Positions 1-8,927 of a stretch of 64,000 nucleotides of DNA are shown in pieces. Numbering within the stretch: position 1 is the stretch's first letter; each line of letters begins with the position of its first letter. The notes under the pieces are model-generated. The model had not been told where the DNA came from. It saw nothing but the letters and a program-made list of their open reading frames with translations, and ran no database searches. The position numbers and the translations under genes are program-made. Origin of the DNA: Synechococcus sp. CS-1329 (GTDB taxonomy: Bacteria; Cyanobacteriota; Cyanobacteriia; PCC-6307; Cyanobiaceae); NCBI RefSeq assembly GCF_025128055.1, contig NZ_JAHLYS010000012.1, positions 27,967-91,966 of the forward strand, in the 5' to 3' direction.

Positions 1-302
1 AGGCGATCCGGCGGCCGTCGCTGGACCCCGGCGCCTTCGGGGTGTTCCGCACGGTGTTCGACATTCCCCGCGGCCAGCCCCTGGATGAACTCTTTGCCCA
101 GCTCCAGGTGCCCCTGCTGCTGCTCTGGGGCATCCGCGACCCCTGGATCAACGCCGCCGGGCGCCGCGCTGCCTTCCAGCGCCATTCCCCAGCCGCCACC
201 ACGGAGGTGGTGCTCGACGCCGGCCACTGCCCCCACGATGAAGTGCCCGCCCAGGTGAACGCCGCCCTGCTGGAGTGGCTGGCAAGCCTGCCCGATGCCT
301 GA
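1..302 (+). CDS. Alpha/beta hydrolase, C-terminal part (gene starts before the window)
   Basis: The reading frame is open from position 3, so this is the 3' end of a longer gene. The visible ~99 residues carry the late alpha/beta-hydrolase landmarks: a WGIRDPW segment, which normally bears the acid residue of the triad, and DAGHCPHDE, which holds the catalytic histidine near the C-terminus. The nucleophile elbow lies outside the window, so the substrate cannot be inferred. The next gene starts 6 bp downstream on the same strand, suggesting cotranscription. Family assignment is fairly secure; function is unknown. Confidence 0.8.
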   Translation, partial: AIRRPSLDPGAFGVFRTVFDIPRGQPLDELFAQLQVPLLLLWGIRDPWINAAGRRAAFQRHSPAATTEVVLDAGHCPHDEVPAQVNAALLEWLASLPDA

Positions 303-308
303 GCCGCG

Positions 309-1190
309 ATGCCCCTGATCCAGCGCACCACGCCCTATTCCCACTGGGAGTTCAGCGCCGAGGCCGGCGGCGATCTGCTGCGCTTGGTGCCGGAGCGAGG
401 TGGGCTGCTCAGCGGCTGGTGCTGCAACGGCCTTGAGCTGCTCTACCTCGATGAGGCCCGCTTCGCCGATCCAGCCCTCTCGGTGCGGGGCGGCATGCCG
501 GTGCTGTTCCCGATCTGCGGCAACCTCCCGGCTGATCAGCTGCCCCTCCCCCAGGGGAATTTCACGCTCCAGCAGCATGGCTTTGCCCGGGATCTGCCCT
601 GGGAGCTGGAGGAGTTGCCGGGGGCTGAGGGCGTGCGCCTGAGCCTGGGCGAGAGCCCCGCCAGCCTGGCGATGTTCCCCTTCCCCTTCCGGTTGCAGCT
701 GGAACTGCGCCCCCAGCCTGGGGCCCTGGCGATCGCGGTGCTGCTGCACAACCCCGGGCCAGAGCCGCTGCCCTTCGCCTTCGGCCTGCACCCCTATTTC
801 GCCCTCAGTTCCCTGGCGGCGGCGGCGCTGGAGGGCCTGCCGGAGCAGTGCTTCGACCACGGCACCATGGCCGCCGCCGCCACCGCCCCGCTGCTGGAGC
901 GGCTGGAGCAGGGGGTGGATCTGCTGGCGCAGCCGGGTGCTGCGGTGCGCTTGCTCGATCGCGGCAGCGGGCTGGTCCTGGAGCTGCAGGCAGAAGCTCC
1001 CTTCGATCTGGCGGTGGTCTGGAGTGATCCACCCCGCCCCATGGTCTGCCTGGAGCCCTGGACGGCACCGCGCGGTGCCCTGGTGAGCGGTGAACGGCGG
1101 CTGGAGGTGGCCCCCGCCCAGACCTGCCGGCTGGCCTGCCGCTACCAGCTGATCGAGGCTTCCGGAATCAGTCCTCAGGATCCAGCGTGA
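309..1190 (+). CDS. Aldose 1-epimerase / galactose mutarotase-like protein
   Basis: A 293-residue protein of the galactose-mutarotase-like fold, which interconverts alpha and beta anomers of sugars or sugar phosphates. It shows the expected histidines in QQHGFAR (His90) and LHPYF (His161), and the general-base glutamate in CLEPWT (Glu249), spaced as in YeaD/GalM-type enzymes. The length is normal for the family. It follows the hydrolase gene closely and ends convergently with the MDR oxidoreductase, overlapping its 3' end by 23 bp. The exact sugar substrate cannot be read from sequence; a hexose-6-phosphate mutarotase role is possible. Confidence 0.85.
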   Translation: MPLIQRTTPYSHWEFSAEAGGDLLRLVPERGGLLSGWCCNGLELLYLDEARFADPALSVRGGMPVLFPICGNLPADQLPLPQGNFTLQQHGFARDLPWELEELPGAEGVRLSLGESPASLAMFPFPFRLQLELRPQPGALAIAVLLHNPGPEPLPFAFGLHPYFALSSLAAAALEGLPEQCFDHGTMAAAATAPLLERLEQGVDLLAQPGAAVRLLDRGSGLVLELQAEAPFDLAVVWSDPPRPMVCLEPWTAPRGALVSGERRLEVAPAQTCRLACRYQLIEASGISPQDPA

Positions 1191-2148
1191 TCACCACATG
1201 GCCTTTTTTGTGTCCACTGTCGACATAGCGGTGGGCGGCCACGATCTGCTCCAGGGGGTAGTGGCGATCGATCACGGGCCTGTAGACCCCGGCCTCGGCC
1301 AGTTCCGCGAGCTGAGCCACGTCGCCGGCTTTCACGCTCATGGGACCGGCGATCACGGTCTTGTTGCTGCTGACTGTCTGCCAGGGGCTGAGCAGCATGG
1401 CGCCCAGCCCCGCCTGAAGCAGCACCAGGCGACCCCCTGGCCTCAGGCAGCGGCGGCTGCGGGCAAAGGGTGCGGTGCCAGCGGTGTCGATGATCACGTC
1501 GAAGCTGTCACCGCTCTGGCTGAAATCAGTGTGCTGATAATCGATCACCTGGCTGGCTCCGAGGCAGCGGACGAGATCCTGGTTGGCGGCGCTGCACACC
1601 CCGATCACCTCGGCCCCCAGGTGACAGGCCAGCTGCACCGCCGCTGTGCCGACGCTGCCTGAGGCGCCGTTGATCAGGACCCGCTCTCCAGGCTGAACCC
1701 TGGCCTGGCGAAGGGCCGCAAGGGCCGTGGTGCCACCGAAGCAGAGAGCGGCCGCTTCACGGAAGCTGAGGTTGGATGGTTTGCGGGCCAGCTGGCCATC
1801 CTCCGGCAGGCAGATGTACTCCGCATGGCAGCCCATGGCGGCGTCGCTGAAGGCCACCAGCGGATCACCAGGCCTGAAGCGGCTCACATCGCAGCCCACC
1901 GCTTCGACGACACCAGCCAGCTCACTGCCGAGGATCGGCTGCCGGGGTCTGGAGAAGCCGAACACCAGGCGCACGATCAGCCCGAAACCGGCGGGTACCT
2001 CCAGGCTGCGGACCCTCCAGTCGCCGGAGCTCACTGTGGTGGCCTTGATCTGGATCAAGACCTCATGGGCTGCGGGGATCGGCTTGGCGATCTCTGTGAG
2101 GTGAAGCACTTCAGGAGGCCCGTAGCGCTCACAGACAACAGCTCGCAT
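1168..2148 (-). CDS. MDR-family NAD(P)-dependent alcohol dehydrogenase / quinone oxidoreductase
   Basis: A 326-residue medium-chain dehydrogenase/reductase. The N-terminal GroES-like domain (about 1-125) is followed by a Rossmann domain with the nucleotide-binding stretch NGASGSVGTAAV near residue 160. The cluster of four structural-zinc cysteines of classical alcohol dehydrogenases is not seen, so it resembles zinc-free quinone oxidoreductases that use NADPH. The C-terminal region ends normally. The gene is transcribed away from the guanidine operon, and its 5' flank shares the 365-bp divergent intergenic region with that operon. Substrate is unknown. Confidence 0.85.
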   Translation of the reverse strand: MRAVVCERYGPPEVLHLTEIAKPIPAAHEVLIQIKATTVSSGDWRVRSLEVPAGFGLIVRLVFGFSRPRQPILGSELAGVVEAVGCDVSRFRPGDPLVAFSDAAMGCHAEYICLPEDGQLARKPSNLSFREAAALCFGGTTALAALRQARVQPGERVLINGASGSVGTAAVQLACHLGAEVIGVCSAANQDLVRCLGASQVIDYQHTDFSQSGDSFDVIIDTAGTAPFARSRRCLRPGGRLVLLQAGLGAMLLSPWQTVSSNKTVIAGPMSVKAGDVAQLAELAEAGVYRPVIDRHYPLEQIVAAHRYVDSGHKKGHVVITLDPED

Positions 2149-2373
2149 GGTTATCGCTCCCAGGGCAAGGTGTGGAGACCAAGCCGGTTGGAACTTCTAG
2201 TTTGGATGAAGTCTTTCTTGAAATCGCTCCAGAATTTAAAACTTTTTCGTGGCGCATCTGCGCTCATGGGTGCTTTCCCCCGGCCAGCTGATCCCGGCTC
2301 GGGATCCACTCCCTGGTAGCAACCGTCACAACGCCACTGCTCAGATGGGGTGAAGGTTGGAGGGCGGAAGCAG

Positions 2374-2487
2374 TTTCTAGGGTTCCGGTTGGCATCAGTT
2401 CGCTGCGGCGTTCTCAAGCCAATGTCTGGTCCGAGAGAAGCTCACCGGGGTCACCCGGTTGCACGGAGGGATAAAAGCCCGGGAGAC
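2374..2487 (+). promoter_or_regulatory. Guanidine-I (ykkC) riboswitch aptamer
   Basis: The leader of the guanidine hydrolase gene contains, in order, the blocks that define the ykkC/guanidine-I class: CTAGGGTTCCG (2377-2387), CTGGTCCGAGAGA (2426-2438) and ACGGAGGGATAAAAGCCC with GGGAGA (2463-2486). These are the most conserved parts of the aptamer, and their order and spacing fit. The aptamer ends about 27 nt before the ATG at 2514. Ligand binding is known from the family, not shown here. The remaining upstream sequence, 2149-2373, holds the divergent promoters; no reliable -35/-10 pair could be assigned. Confidence 0.95.
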
Positions 2488-2508
2488 CGCAACCCCCACC
2501 TCCGTGCA
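2460..2508 (+). promoter_or_regulatory. Perfect 10-bp inverted repeat; probable riboswitch expression platform
   Basis: TGCACGGAGG at 2460-2469 is exactly complementary to CCTCCGTGCA at 2499-2508. The 5' arm lies inside the conserved 3' half of the guanidine-I aptamer, and the 3' arm ends 5 nt before the start codon. Forming this stem would therefore compete with aptamer folding and bring structure next to the initiation site. No U-run follows, so control of translation initiation is more likely than termination. The pairing is seen; the switching mechanism is inferred. Confidence 0.7.
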
Positions 2509-2513
2509 TTGCC

Positions 2514-3719
2514 ATGAGTGCATCTCCAGGCCCAGAAGGGGCCTTCGACCGGCGTAGAGAGGCGTCGTCAGTGGGCCGCCAGGGCGCCGAGGCCCTGGAG
2601 AAGGAGGCCCGCCTGCCGCTCACCGGCTGGCAGCAGGAGGTGGAGCAGGGCCTGCGCTATGGCCTGGAAGCCGCCGAGAGCATCGTGGATCGGCGCATCT
2701 CCACCTTCTCGCGCGGCGAGCTGCCCCACTACGCGGGCATCAACACCTTCATGAAGGCGCCCTACATCGAGGACGTGAATCGCGTCGGCGAATTCGATGT
2801 GGCGATCCTGGGGGTGCCCCACGATTCCGGCACCACCTACCGGCCCGGCACCCGCTTCGGCCCCCAGGGCATCCGGCGCATTTCAGCCCTGTACACGCCC
2901 TACAACTACGAGATGGGGGTGGATCTGCGCGAGTCGATCCGGCTCTGCGATGTGGGCGACATCTTCACGATTCCCGCCAACAACGAGAAGAGCTTCGATC
3001 AGATCTCCAAGGGTGTGGCGCACGTGTTCGCCAGCGGCGCCTTCCCGATCATCCTCGGCGGTGATCATTCGATCGGCTTTCCCACCGTGCGGGGCGTCTG
3101 CCGTCATCTGGGCGACAAGAAGGTGGGCATCATCCACTTCGATCGCCATGTCGATACCCAGGAGATCGACCTCGACGAGCGCATGCACACCTGCCCCTGG
3201 TTCCATGCCACCAACATGGCCAATGCGCCCGCCGAAAACCTGGTGCAACTGGGCATCGGCGGCTGGCAGGTGCCGCGCGAGGGGGTGAAGGTGTGTCGCG
3301 AACGGGGCACCAACGTGCTCACCGTGACGGACATCTGCGACATGGGCCTGGAGGCGGCGGCGAAGTTCGCGATTGAGCGCGCCACCGACGGCACCGATTG
3401 CGTGTACATCTCCTTCGACATCGATTGCATCGACGCCGGCTTTGTGCCCGGCACCGGCTGGCCCGAACCGGGCGGCCTGCTCCCGCGCGAGGCGCTCAAA
3501 TTGCTGGAGCTGATCGTGCGCAACGTGCCGGTCTGCGGCCTGGAGGTGGTGGAGGTGTCGCCCCCCTACGACATCAGCGACATGACCTCATTGATGGCCA
3601 CCCGCGTGATCTGCGATGTGATGGCCCACCTGGTGGTGAGCGGCCAGCTGCCCCGCAAGCAGAAGCCCGCCTGGTTGCACGACAGCAGCAACATGGCCGT
3701 CGATCAGAAGTGGAGATAA
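2514..3719 (+). CDS. gdmH: Nickel-dependent guanidine hydrolase (ureohydrolase family)
   Basis: A 401-residue arginase/agmatinase-fold protein. Ligands of the binuclear metal centre are present: GGDHS (His185), FDRHVD (Asp210, His212, Asp214) and SFDIDCID (Asp302, Asp304). The DRHVD version, with Arg in place of the usual Ala of DAHAD, and the ~65-residue N-terminal extension set it apart from the agmatinase at 27.6 kb. They match my recollection of Synechocystis Sll1077, a guanidine hydrolase giving urea and ammonium. The guanidine-I riboswitch directly upstream and the HypA/HypB-like genes downstream strongly support this call. There is no clear Shine-Dalgarno before the ATG, and the leader hairpin ends 5 nt upstream. 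Confidence 0.93.
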   Translation: MSASPGPEGAFDRRREASSVGRQGAEALEKEARLPLTGWQQEVEQGLRYGLEAAESIVDRRISTFSRGELPHYAGINTFMKAPYIEDVNRVGEFDVAILGVPHDSGTTYRPGTRFGPQGIRRISALYTPYNYEMGVDLRESIRLCDVGDIFTIPANNEKSFDQISKGVAHVFASGAFPIILGGDHSIGFPTVRGVCRHLGDKKVGIIHFDRHVDTQEIDLDERMHTCPWFHATNMANAPAENLVQLGIGGWQVPREGVKVCRERGTNVLTVTDICDMGLEAAAKFAIERATDGTDCVYISFDIDCIDAGFVPGTGWPEPGGLLPREALKLLELIVRNVPVCGLEVVEVSPPYDISDMTSLMATRVICDVMAHLVVSGQLPRKQKPAWLHDSSNMAVDQKWR

Positions 3720-3723
3720 CGCC

Positions 3724-4116
3724 ATGCATGAAGTGGACATGACCAAGTGCCTGCTGCTCTCGATGGAGGAGTGGAAGCGGGGGCAGGAGCCCCAGACCCC
3801 CGTGGTGACGGCCGTGCACCTGCAGGTGGGTGCGTTCACCTGCGTGGAGCCCGAGGCGCTGCGCTTCACTTTCGCCGCCGCCGTCCAGGGCAGCTGGCTC
3901 GATGGCTCAACACTCGAGATCGAGTCCGTTCCCCTCAGGGCCCGCTGCCTGGCCTGCTCCAGCGCCTACAACCCAGACCCTGAGCGCGCCTACCGCTCCC
4001 CCTGCTGCGATCGGCCCATGGAGGAGATCGTCAGCGGCCGTGAGCTGCGCATTCGCTCCGTCGATTACAGCCTGCCGCACCAGATTTCAGATCCCGCCGC
4101 CGTTCCCCCGCGCTGA
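3724..4116 (+). CDS. ghaA: HypA-like nickel chaperone for the guanidine hydrolase
   Basis: A 130-residue HypA family protein. It begins MHE, the N-terminal nickel-binding His of HypA, and ends with the hallmark [13 protein letters not shown] segment. The zinc site is unusual: CLAC (Cys75, Cys78) is normal, but the second half reads SPCCDRP with adjacent Cys94 and Cys95 instead of CPxC. The gene starts 4 bp after gdmH and is followed at once by a HypB-like gene. With no hydrogenase in the window, nickel insertion into GdmH is the likely job, as known for GhaA/GhaB partners of the Synechocystis enzyme. Confidence 0.9.
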   Translation: MHEVDMTKCLLLSMEEWKRGQEPQTPVVTAVHLQVGAFTCVEPEALRFTFAAAVQGSWLDGSTLEIESVPLRARCLACSSAYNPDPERAYRSPCCDRPMEEIVSGRELRIRSVDYSLPHQISDPAAVPPR

Positions 4117-4120
4117 TCCC

Positions 4121-4825
4121 ATGCACATGCCCCTCAGCGACACCCTTGGCCTCAATCTGCTGGCCGCCAATCAGCACCAGGCGGAGCACAACCGTGAGCA
4201 CTTTGAGGCCTGGAACCTGCTCTGTCTCAATGTGATGAGCAGCCCCGGCGCCGGCAAGACCTCCCTGCTGGAGCGCACGATCACCGCACTGGCCCCGCAA
4301 CTGGAGATGGCGGTGCTGGAGGGCGACATGACCACCCAGCTCGACGCCCAGCGCCTTGAAGCGGTGGGGGTGCCGGTGGTGCCGATCACCACCGGCCGCG
4401 CCTGCCACCTGGATGCGGCGATGGTGAGCGGTGGCCTCAGGCAGCTGCAGGCGCGGCTCAACCCAGCCGATCTCGATCTGCTCTGGGTAGAGAACGTGGG
4501 AAATCTGGTCTGCCCGGCTGAATTCGAGGTGGGCGAGCACCTCAAGGTGGCCCTGCTCAGTGTCACCGAAGGTGAGGACAAGCCGCTCAAGTATCCGGTG
4601 ATGTTCCGGGAAGCCGATTGCGTACTGATCACCAAGGTGGATCTGCTCCCTTACCTCTCCATTGACGTGAGCCGCATCGAGGCGCACATCCATGCCGTCA
4701 ATCCAGAGGCGGTGGTGTTTCAGCTCTCGGCCAGCTCCGGTGCCGGGCTCGATGCCTGGCACCAGTGGTTGCTGGCCACCACTCGTGAGCGCAGCTGCCG
4801 GGCGGAGCTGGCGGAGGTGGGATGA
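4121..4825 (+). CDS. ghaB: HypB-like GTPase, nickel insertion factor for the guanidine hydrolase
   Basis: A 234-residue SIMIBI GTPase of the HypB type. It has the P-loop SSPGAGKTS near residue 40, [10 protein letters not shown], the [10 protein letters not shown] region typical of HypB, and ITKVDLL as the base-recognition motif. It lacks both the N-terminal CxxCGC nickel site and a His-rich stretch. The start was placed at 4121 (MHMPLSD), just after the ghaA stop; 4127 is an in-frame alternative. It overlaps the next gene by 4 bp (ATGA), implying translational coupling. It should work with the HypA-like protein to load nickel into the hydrolase. Confidence 0.9.
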   Translation: MHMPLSDTLGLNLLAANQHQAEHNREHFEAWNLLCLNVMSSPGAGKTSLLERTITALAPQLEMAVLEGDMTTQLDAQRLEAVGVPVVPITTGRACHLDAAMVSGGLRQLQARLNPADLDLLWVENVGNLVCPAEFEVGEHLKVALLSVTEGEDKPLKYPVMFREADCVLITKVDLLPYLSIDVSRIEAHIHAVNPEAVVFQLSASSGAGLDAWHQWLLATTRERSCRAELAEVG

Positions 4826-6207
4826 GCACTCTGTACTCTCCGGCCTCAACAGATCAACTCACGGAACTCCAGCTCAGCTGGCAGCAGCGCAAGCTCGACC
4901 TGATCAGCCAGGGGGTGAGCTATGCCCTGGCCAGTTTCGTGGATCTGCACGGCAGCAGCAAGGCCAAGGCGGTACCCCTGGATCACTTCGAGGCGATGCT
5001 CGCCGGCTCAGAGCTCTTCACTGGTGCTGCTCTCGATGGCGTTCCCCAGGATGTCAGCGACGATGAGGTGGCCGCCATTCCCGATCTGGCCTCGGCCACG
5101 GTGCTGCCCTGGCGCCGTGATGTGGTCTGGCTGGCCAGCAGCCTGCACCTGCACGGCCAGCCGTTCGAGGCCTGCAGCCGCAACATCCTGATCCGGGCTC
5201 TCGCAGCAGCTCAGCGCATGGGCTTTCGTTTCAACCTCGGCATCGAGACGGAATTCTTCGTGCTGCGCCGGGGCGTCGATGGGTCCCTGCAGCCCGCCAG
5301 CTCCCGCGACACCCTCGAGAAACCCTGCTACGACCTCCCGAGCCTGCTCGACAACCTGCCCTGGCTCGATGAGCTGGTGCAAGCGATGAACGATCTCGGC
5401 TGGGGGGTGTATTCCTTCGATCATGAAGATGGCAATGGGCAGTTTGAAACCGACTTCGCCTATGCAGAGGCGCTCACCATGGCGGATCGCCTCACCTTCT
5501 TCCGGCTGATGCTCAAGGAGATCAGCCACCGCCATGGCTTGATTGCCAGCTTCATGCCCAAACCCTTCAGCGATCGCACCGGCAGCGGCGCCCACTTCAA
5601 CATGTCGTTGGCGGATCCAGCCACGGGCCGCAATCTCTTTGTGGGTGATTCGGCGGGCAGGATCTCCCTCCTGGCGGAGCAGTTCATCGCTGGGATCCTG
5701 CGCCATGCCCCGGCGATCTGTGCGGTGATTGCCCCCACGGTGAACAGCTACAAGCGTCTGGTGGCTCAGGGCTCAATGAGCGGCTTCACCTGGGCGCCGG
5801 TGTTCATCTGCCACGGGAACAACAACCGCACCAACATGCTGCGCATCCCAGCCGCTGCTGATCGGGTGGAATGCCGTGCCGCCGACAGTGCCTGCAATCC
5901 CTATCTTGCTGCGGCGATGATCCTTGCCGCTGGATTGGAAGGCATCCGGGAAGAGCTGGATCCAGGCGATCCCAATCTCGTCAATGCCTACCGGCTCAGC
6001 GCCGAGCAGCGGGCCGAGCGGGGGTTGAAGGTGTTGCCACGAACACTGGCTGAGGCGATTGAGGCCTTTGCCGCAGATCCATTGTCGCGCACGGTGTTCG
6101 GTGATGCCATGGCAGACGCGTTCATCGACTACAAACGAGCGGAATGGGCCGACTATCACGGTCGGGTGTCGGAGTGGGAGCTCTCTCGTTATCTCGAGTT
6201 CCTCTAG
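4822..6207 (+). CDS. glnT: Type III glutamine synthetase-like ligase (GlnT family)
   Basis: A 461-residue glutamine-synthetase superfamily protein with an N-terminal beta-grasp domain (from about residue 20) and a C-terminal catalytic domain. Visible motifs include [14 protein letters not shown]-like [19 protein letters not shown] (the GAGxHxH-type loop), NSYKRL and NRTNMLRIP (ATP/substrate arginines). Members of this branch are annotated as type III glutamate-ammonia ligase or gamma-glutamylmethylamide synthetase. It is embedded by a 4-bp overlap in the guanidine operon, so capture of ammonium released from guanidine, or glutamylation of an amine, is plausible. The true acceptor is unknown. 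Confidence 0.85.
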   Translation: MSTLYSPASTDQLTELQLSWQQRKLDLISQGVSYALASFVDLHGSSKAKAVPLDHFEAMLAGSELFTGAALDGVPQDVSDDEVAAIPDLASATVLPWRRDVVWLASSLHLHGQPFEACSRNILIRALAAAQRMGFRFNLGIETEFFVLRRGVDGSLQPASSRDTLEKPCYDLPSLLDNLPWLDELVQAMNDLGWGVYSFDHEDGNGQFETDFAYAEALTMADRLTFFRLMLKEISHRHGLIASFMPKPFSDRTGSGAHFNMSLADPATGRNLFVGDSAGRISLLAEQFIAGILRHAPAICAVIAPTVNSYKRLVAQGSMSGFTWAPVFICHGNNNRTNMLRIPAAADRVECRAADSACNPYLAAAMILAAGLEGIREELDPGDPNLVNAYRLSAEQRAERGLKVLPRTLAEAIEAFAADPLSRTVFGDAMADAFIDYKRAEWADYHGRVSEWELSRYLEFL

Positions 6208-6277
6208 AGCCACCACGGCTGCGCGTTTGTTTTCCCTCAAATCCTGATTCTTTTGTCTTTACTTTGCTGCTCAACTT

Positions 6278-7378
6278 ATGATCTCCAATCACGATCCTGA
6301 TCCCAGCTCCAACTCCAACTCCAACTCCAGCCCCATCGGCTCAGCTGCCGGTTCGCCCTCCAGTCATCAGCGTTCGCGGCAACCACGCCGGCTCCAGCGG
6401 ATGGTTGGATTCGGCCTGTTGGCATTGATGGGCGGAGGCCTGCTGGCCAGCTGCCAGAGTCCGCCGCAGACAGGCGCCACGCCGGTGCGGATCGGCTACA
6501 GCGCCTGGCCCGGCTGGATCCCCTGGAAGGTCACTGAGGAGAAGGGCCTGTTCACAGAGGCCGGGGTTCCGGTGACCCTGCAGTGGTTCGATGGTTACCT
6601 CGATTCGATCAACGCTCTCAACGCAGGCCAGCTGGATTGCAACAGCCAGACCCTCAACGACACGATCAGCTCCATCGCCGGTGGCGCCGATCTGCGGGTG
6701 GTGCTCACCAACGACAACTCCACCGGTAACGACCAGGTCATTGCCGCCGAGGGCATCACGACGGTGCCCCAGCTCAAGGGCCGCAAGGTGGCCGCGGAGG
6801 AGGGAACTGTTGATCACTACCTGCTGCTGCTGGGCCTGAAGCAGGCGGGCCTCACGGCCAGTGACATCGAGTTCGTGCCCCTGGAAACTGGAGCGGCCGC
6901 GGCGGCCTTCGTGGCCGAGAGGGTGGATGCGGTGGGTGTGTTCGCTCCCTTCACCACCCAGGCTCTCAAGCGCCCCGGCAGCACCACCCTGATTTCCTCC
7001 AAGGAGTTCCCCGGCGCCATCAGCGATCACCTGGTCTGCCGCAGTGAGTTTGTGGAGAAGAACCCCGAGCAGTTGCAGAAGGTGGTGAACGCCTGGTTCG
7101 CCACCCTCAAGGAGATCAAGGCCAATCCGGGGCCCAGCCTCACGATCCTGGCGGCCCGGGCGGGGGTGAGCGAGGCCGAATACAAGGAGTACGACGCCGG
7201 CACCACGATCTTCACGCTGGAGCAGAACCGTGAGGCGCTCAAGCCCGGCAACACCATGGCTTCGCTGCCCTTTGCCGCCGCTGAGATCAGCACCTTCCTG
7301 CAGGAGGTGGGGCTGGCCAAGACACCCCCGGATCTCACCAAGCTCTTCGACGCCCGTTTCGTCGATGCGGCCCCCTGA
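6278..7378 (+). CDS. ABC transporter substrate-binding lipoprotein, NMT1/TauA type
   Basis: A 366-residue periplasmic binding protein anchored as a lipoprotein. A Ser/Asn-rich and then basic N-terminus precedes a hydrophobic segment ending in the lipobox LLASC, about residue 58. The mature part is of the nitrate/sulfonate/thiamine-precursor type, with a GYSAWPGWIPW beginning and two lobes. The repeated AACTCC units at 6311-6329 encode an SNSNSNSS stretch. It is the first gene of a three-gene importer resembling the sll1080-sll1082 neighbours of the Synechocystis guanidine hydrolase. Guanidine or a related cation is therefore the likely cargo, by context. Confidence 0.87.
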   Translation: MISNHDPDPSSNSNSNSSPIGSAAGSPSSHQRSRQPRRLQRMVGFGLLALMGGGLLASCQSPPQTGATPVRIGYSAWPGWIPWKVTEEKGLFTEAGVPVTLQWFDGYLDSINALNAGQLDCNSQTLNDTISSIAGGADLRVVLTNDNSTGNDQVIAAEGITTVPQLKGRKVAAEEGTVDHYLLLLGLKQAGLTASDIEFVPLETGAAAAAFVAERVDAVGVFAPFTTQALKRPGSTTLISSKEFPGAISDHLVCRSEFVEKNPEQLQKVVNAWFATLKEIKANPGPSLTILAARAGVSEAEYKEYDAGTTIFTLEQNREALKPGNTMASLPFAAAEISTFLQEVGLAKTPPDLTKLFDARFVDAAP

Positions 7379-8148
7379 TGCGGTTCTCTGAGCGACCTGC
7401 CCTGCGCTCCCCCTGGTTGCTCGGTCCGCTCGGGATCGCTGCGGTGCTGCTGGCCTGGTCCCTGATCAGCCTCAGTGGCGCGGTGGATCCTCTTTTCCTG
7501 CCCAGCCCGCCGGCGGTCTGGCAGGCGGTGGTGGAGCAGTTCCAGGAGGGGATCCTGGTGGCCGATGCGATCGCCAGCATCCGGCGAGTGTTCCTTGGCT
7601 TTGCGCTCTCGGCGGCTCTGGCCCTGCCCCTGGGCATCGCCATGGGCAGCAACCCGTTGATCTGCCGCCTGCTGGAGCCCCTGCTGGGGTTGATCCGCTA
7701 CATGCCGGCGCCGGCCTTCATCCCCCTGCTGATCATCTATTTCGGCCTGGGGGAATTGCCAAAGGTGCTGCTGATCTTCATCGGCACCTTCTTCTTCAAT
7801 ACGCTGATGATCATGGATGCGGTGAAGTTCGTACCCCAGGAGTTGCTCGAAACCGCCCTCACCCTGGGCGGCCGGGGCCTGCCGATCCTCACCCGTGTGG
7901 TGGCCCCCTACATCGCCCCCCAGGTGATTGATGCCTACCGCATCAACATGGCCTCAGCCTGGAACCTGGTGATCGTGGCGGAGCTGGTGGCCGCCAACGA
8001 AGGTCTGGGCAAGCGCATCAGCCTGGCCCAGCGCTTTCTGCGCACCGATGAGATTTTTGTGGGGTTGATCGTGATCGGCCTGATCGGCCTGCTGATCGAT
8101 CTGGGGTTCCGCGCCGTGCTGCGGCGCAGTTGTCGCTGGGCCAGCTGA
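7378..8148 (+). CDS. ABC transporter permease, nitrate/sulfonate type
   Basis: A 256-residue integral membrane permease with about six hydrophobic segments. It has the cytoplasmic coupling loop of the SsuC/NrtB family: near residue 165 the sequence is ETALTLGGRGLPILTRVVAP, a form of the EAA motif. Its ATG shares the last A of the preceding stop (TGATG), a sign of translational coupling with the binding protein. It should form the channel of the guanidine-operon importer. The length is usual for the family. Substrate specificity rests on context only. Confidence 0.9.
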   Translation: MRFSERPALRSPWLLGPLGIAAVLLAWSLISLSGAVDPLFLPSPPAVWQAVVEQFQEGILVADAIASIRRVFLGFALSAALALPLGIAMGSNPLICRLLEPLLGLIRYMPAPAFIPLLIIYFGLGELPKVLLIFIGTFFFNTLMIMDAVKFVPQELLETALTLGGRGLPILTRVVAPYIAPQVIDAYRINMASAWNLVIVAELVAANEGLGKRISLAQRFLRTDEIFVGLIVIGLIGLLIDLGFRAVLRRSCRWAS

Positions 8149-8149
8149 G

Positions 8150-8917
8150 ATGCATCTCTCCGTGCATGGCGTCAGCAAGAGCTTTGGTGAAGGCCGTCAG
8201 GCCAAGTTGGTGCTCGACGACATCAGCTTTTCGATCAAGTCCGGCGAATTCGTGGCTTTGGTGGGCAGCTCCGGTTCGGGCAAGTCCACGGTGATGCGCC
8301 TGATCGCCGGCCTGGAGCGCCCCAGTGCCGGAGTGATTGCCCTCGATGGCCAATCGGTGCGTGGGCCCGGCTCTGATCGGGGCATGGTCTTCCAGAAATA
8401 CAGCCTCTACCCCTGGATGACGGCGGCCCAGAACGTGGCCTTCGGCATGTCGCTGCAGGGGTTGCCCAGGCCCCTGGTGCGCGAGCGCACCGCTTACTTC
8501 CTGGAGGTGGTCGGTCTACAGGATGCCGCCCGGCGCCTGCCGAAGGAACTCTCGGGGGGCATGCAGCAGCGGGTGGCGATCGCCCGCGCCCTGGCCGCCG
8601 ACCCGAAGGTGGTGCTGCTGGATGAACCCTTCGGCGCCCTCGACCTGCAGATCCGCGAATCGATGCAGGAGTTCCTCTATCAGCTCTGGCAGCGCTCCGG
8701 CCTCACGGCGCTCTTGATCACCCACGACCTGGAGGAGGCTTTGCTGCTGGCCCAGCGGGTGCACATCATGGCCCCGCGCCCGGGGCGGATCGTGCGCACG
8801 GTGGAGGCCGATCTCGACCGCTCCAACCTGCCCCACCTGCGGATGTCAGCGCCGTTCCTGGAGCTGCGGGAGGAGCTGGTCACCACCCTGCGCAATCTCG
8901 ATGCCGCCGCCAGTTGA
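8150..8917 (+). CDS. ABC transporter ATP-binding protein, nitrate/sulfonate type
   Basis: A 255-residue ATPase with Walker A (GSSGSGKST), the signature LSGGMQQRVAIARAL, Walker B (VVLLDEPFGALD) and the switch histidine in LLITHDLEEA. This is the SsuB/TauB/NrtD type that pairs with the preceding permease. It starts 1 bp after the permease stop. The Rieske gene begins 10 bp after its stop. It energises the importer encoded in the guanidine operon. Confidence 0.92.
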   Translation: MHLSVHGVSKSFGEGRQAKLVLDDISFSIKSGEFVALVGSSGSGKSTVMRLIAGLERPSAGVIALDGQSVRGPGSDRGMVFQKYSLYPWMTAAQNVAFGMSLQGLPRPLVRERTAYFLEVVGLQDAARRLPKELSGGMQQRVAIARALAADPKVVLLDEPFGALDLQIRESMQEFLYQLWQRSGLTALLITHDLEEALLLAQRVHIMAPRPGRIVRTVEADLDRSNLPHLRMSAPFLELREELVTTLRNLDAAAS

Positions 8918-8927
8918 GGGGAACGCC

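Noticed and set aside
2316..2329. GTAN8CAC resembling an NtcA site (GTAN8TAC)
   Set aside because: One mismatch and no suitable -10 element at the expected distance; too weak to call as nitrogen control.
2151..2417. 88-codon minus-strand open frame upstream of the guanidine operon
   Set aside because: It lies antisense to the riboswitch aptamer and shows no protein-like features, so it is noise from an RNA-coding region.
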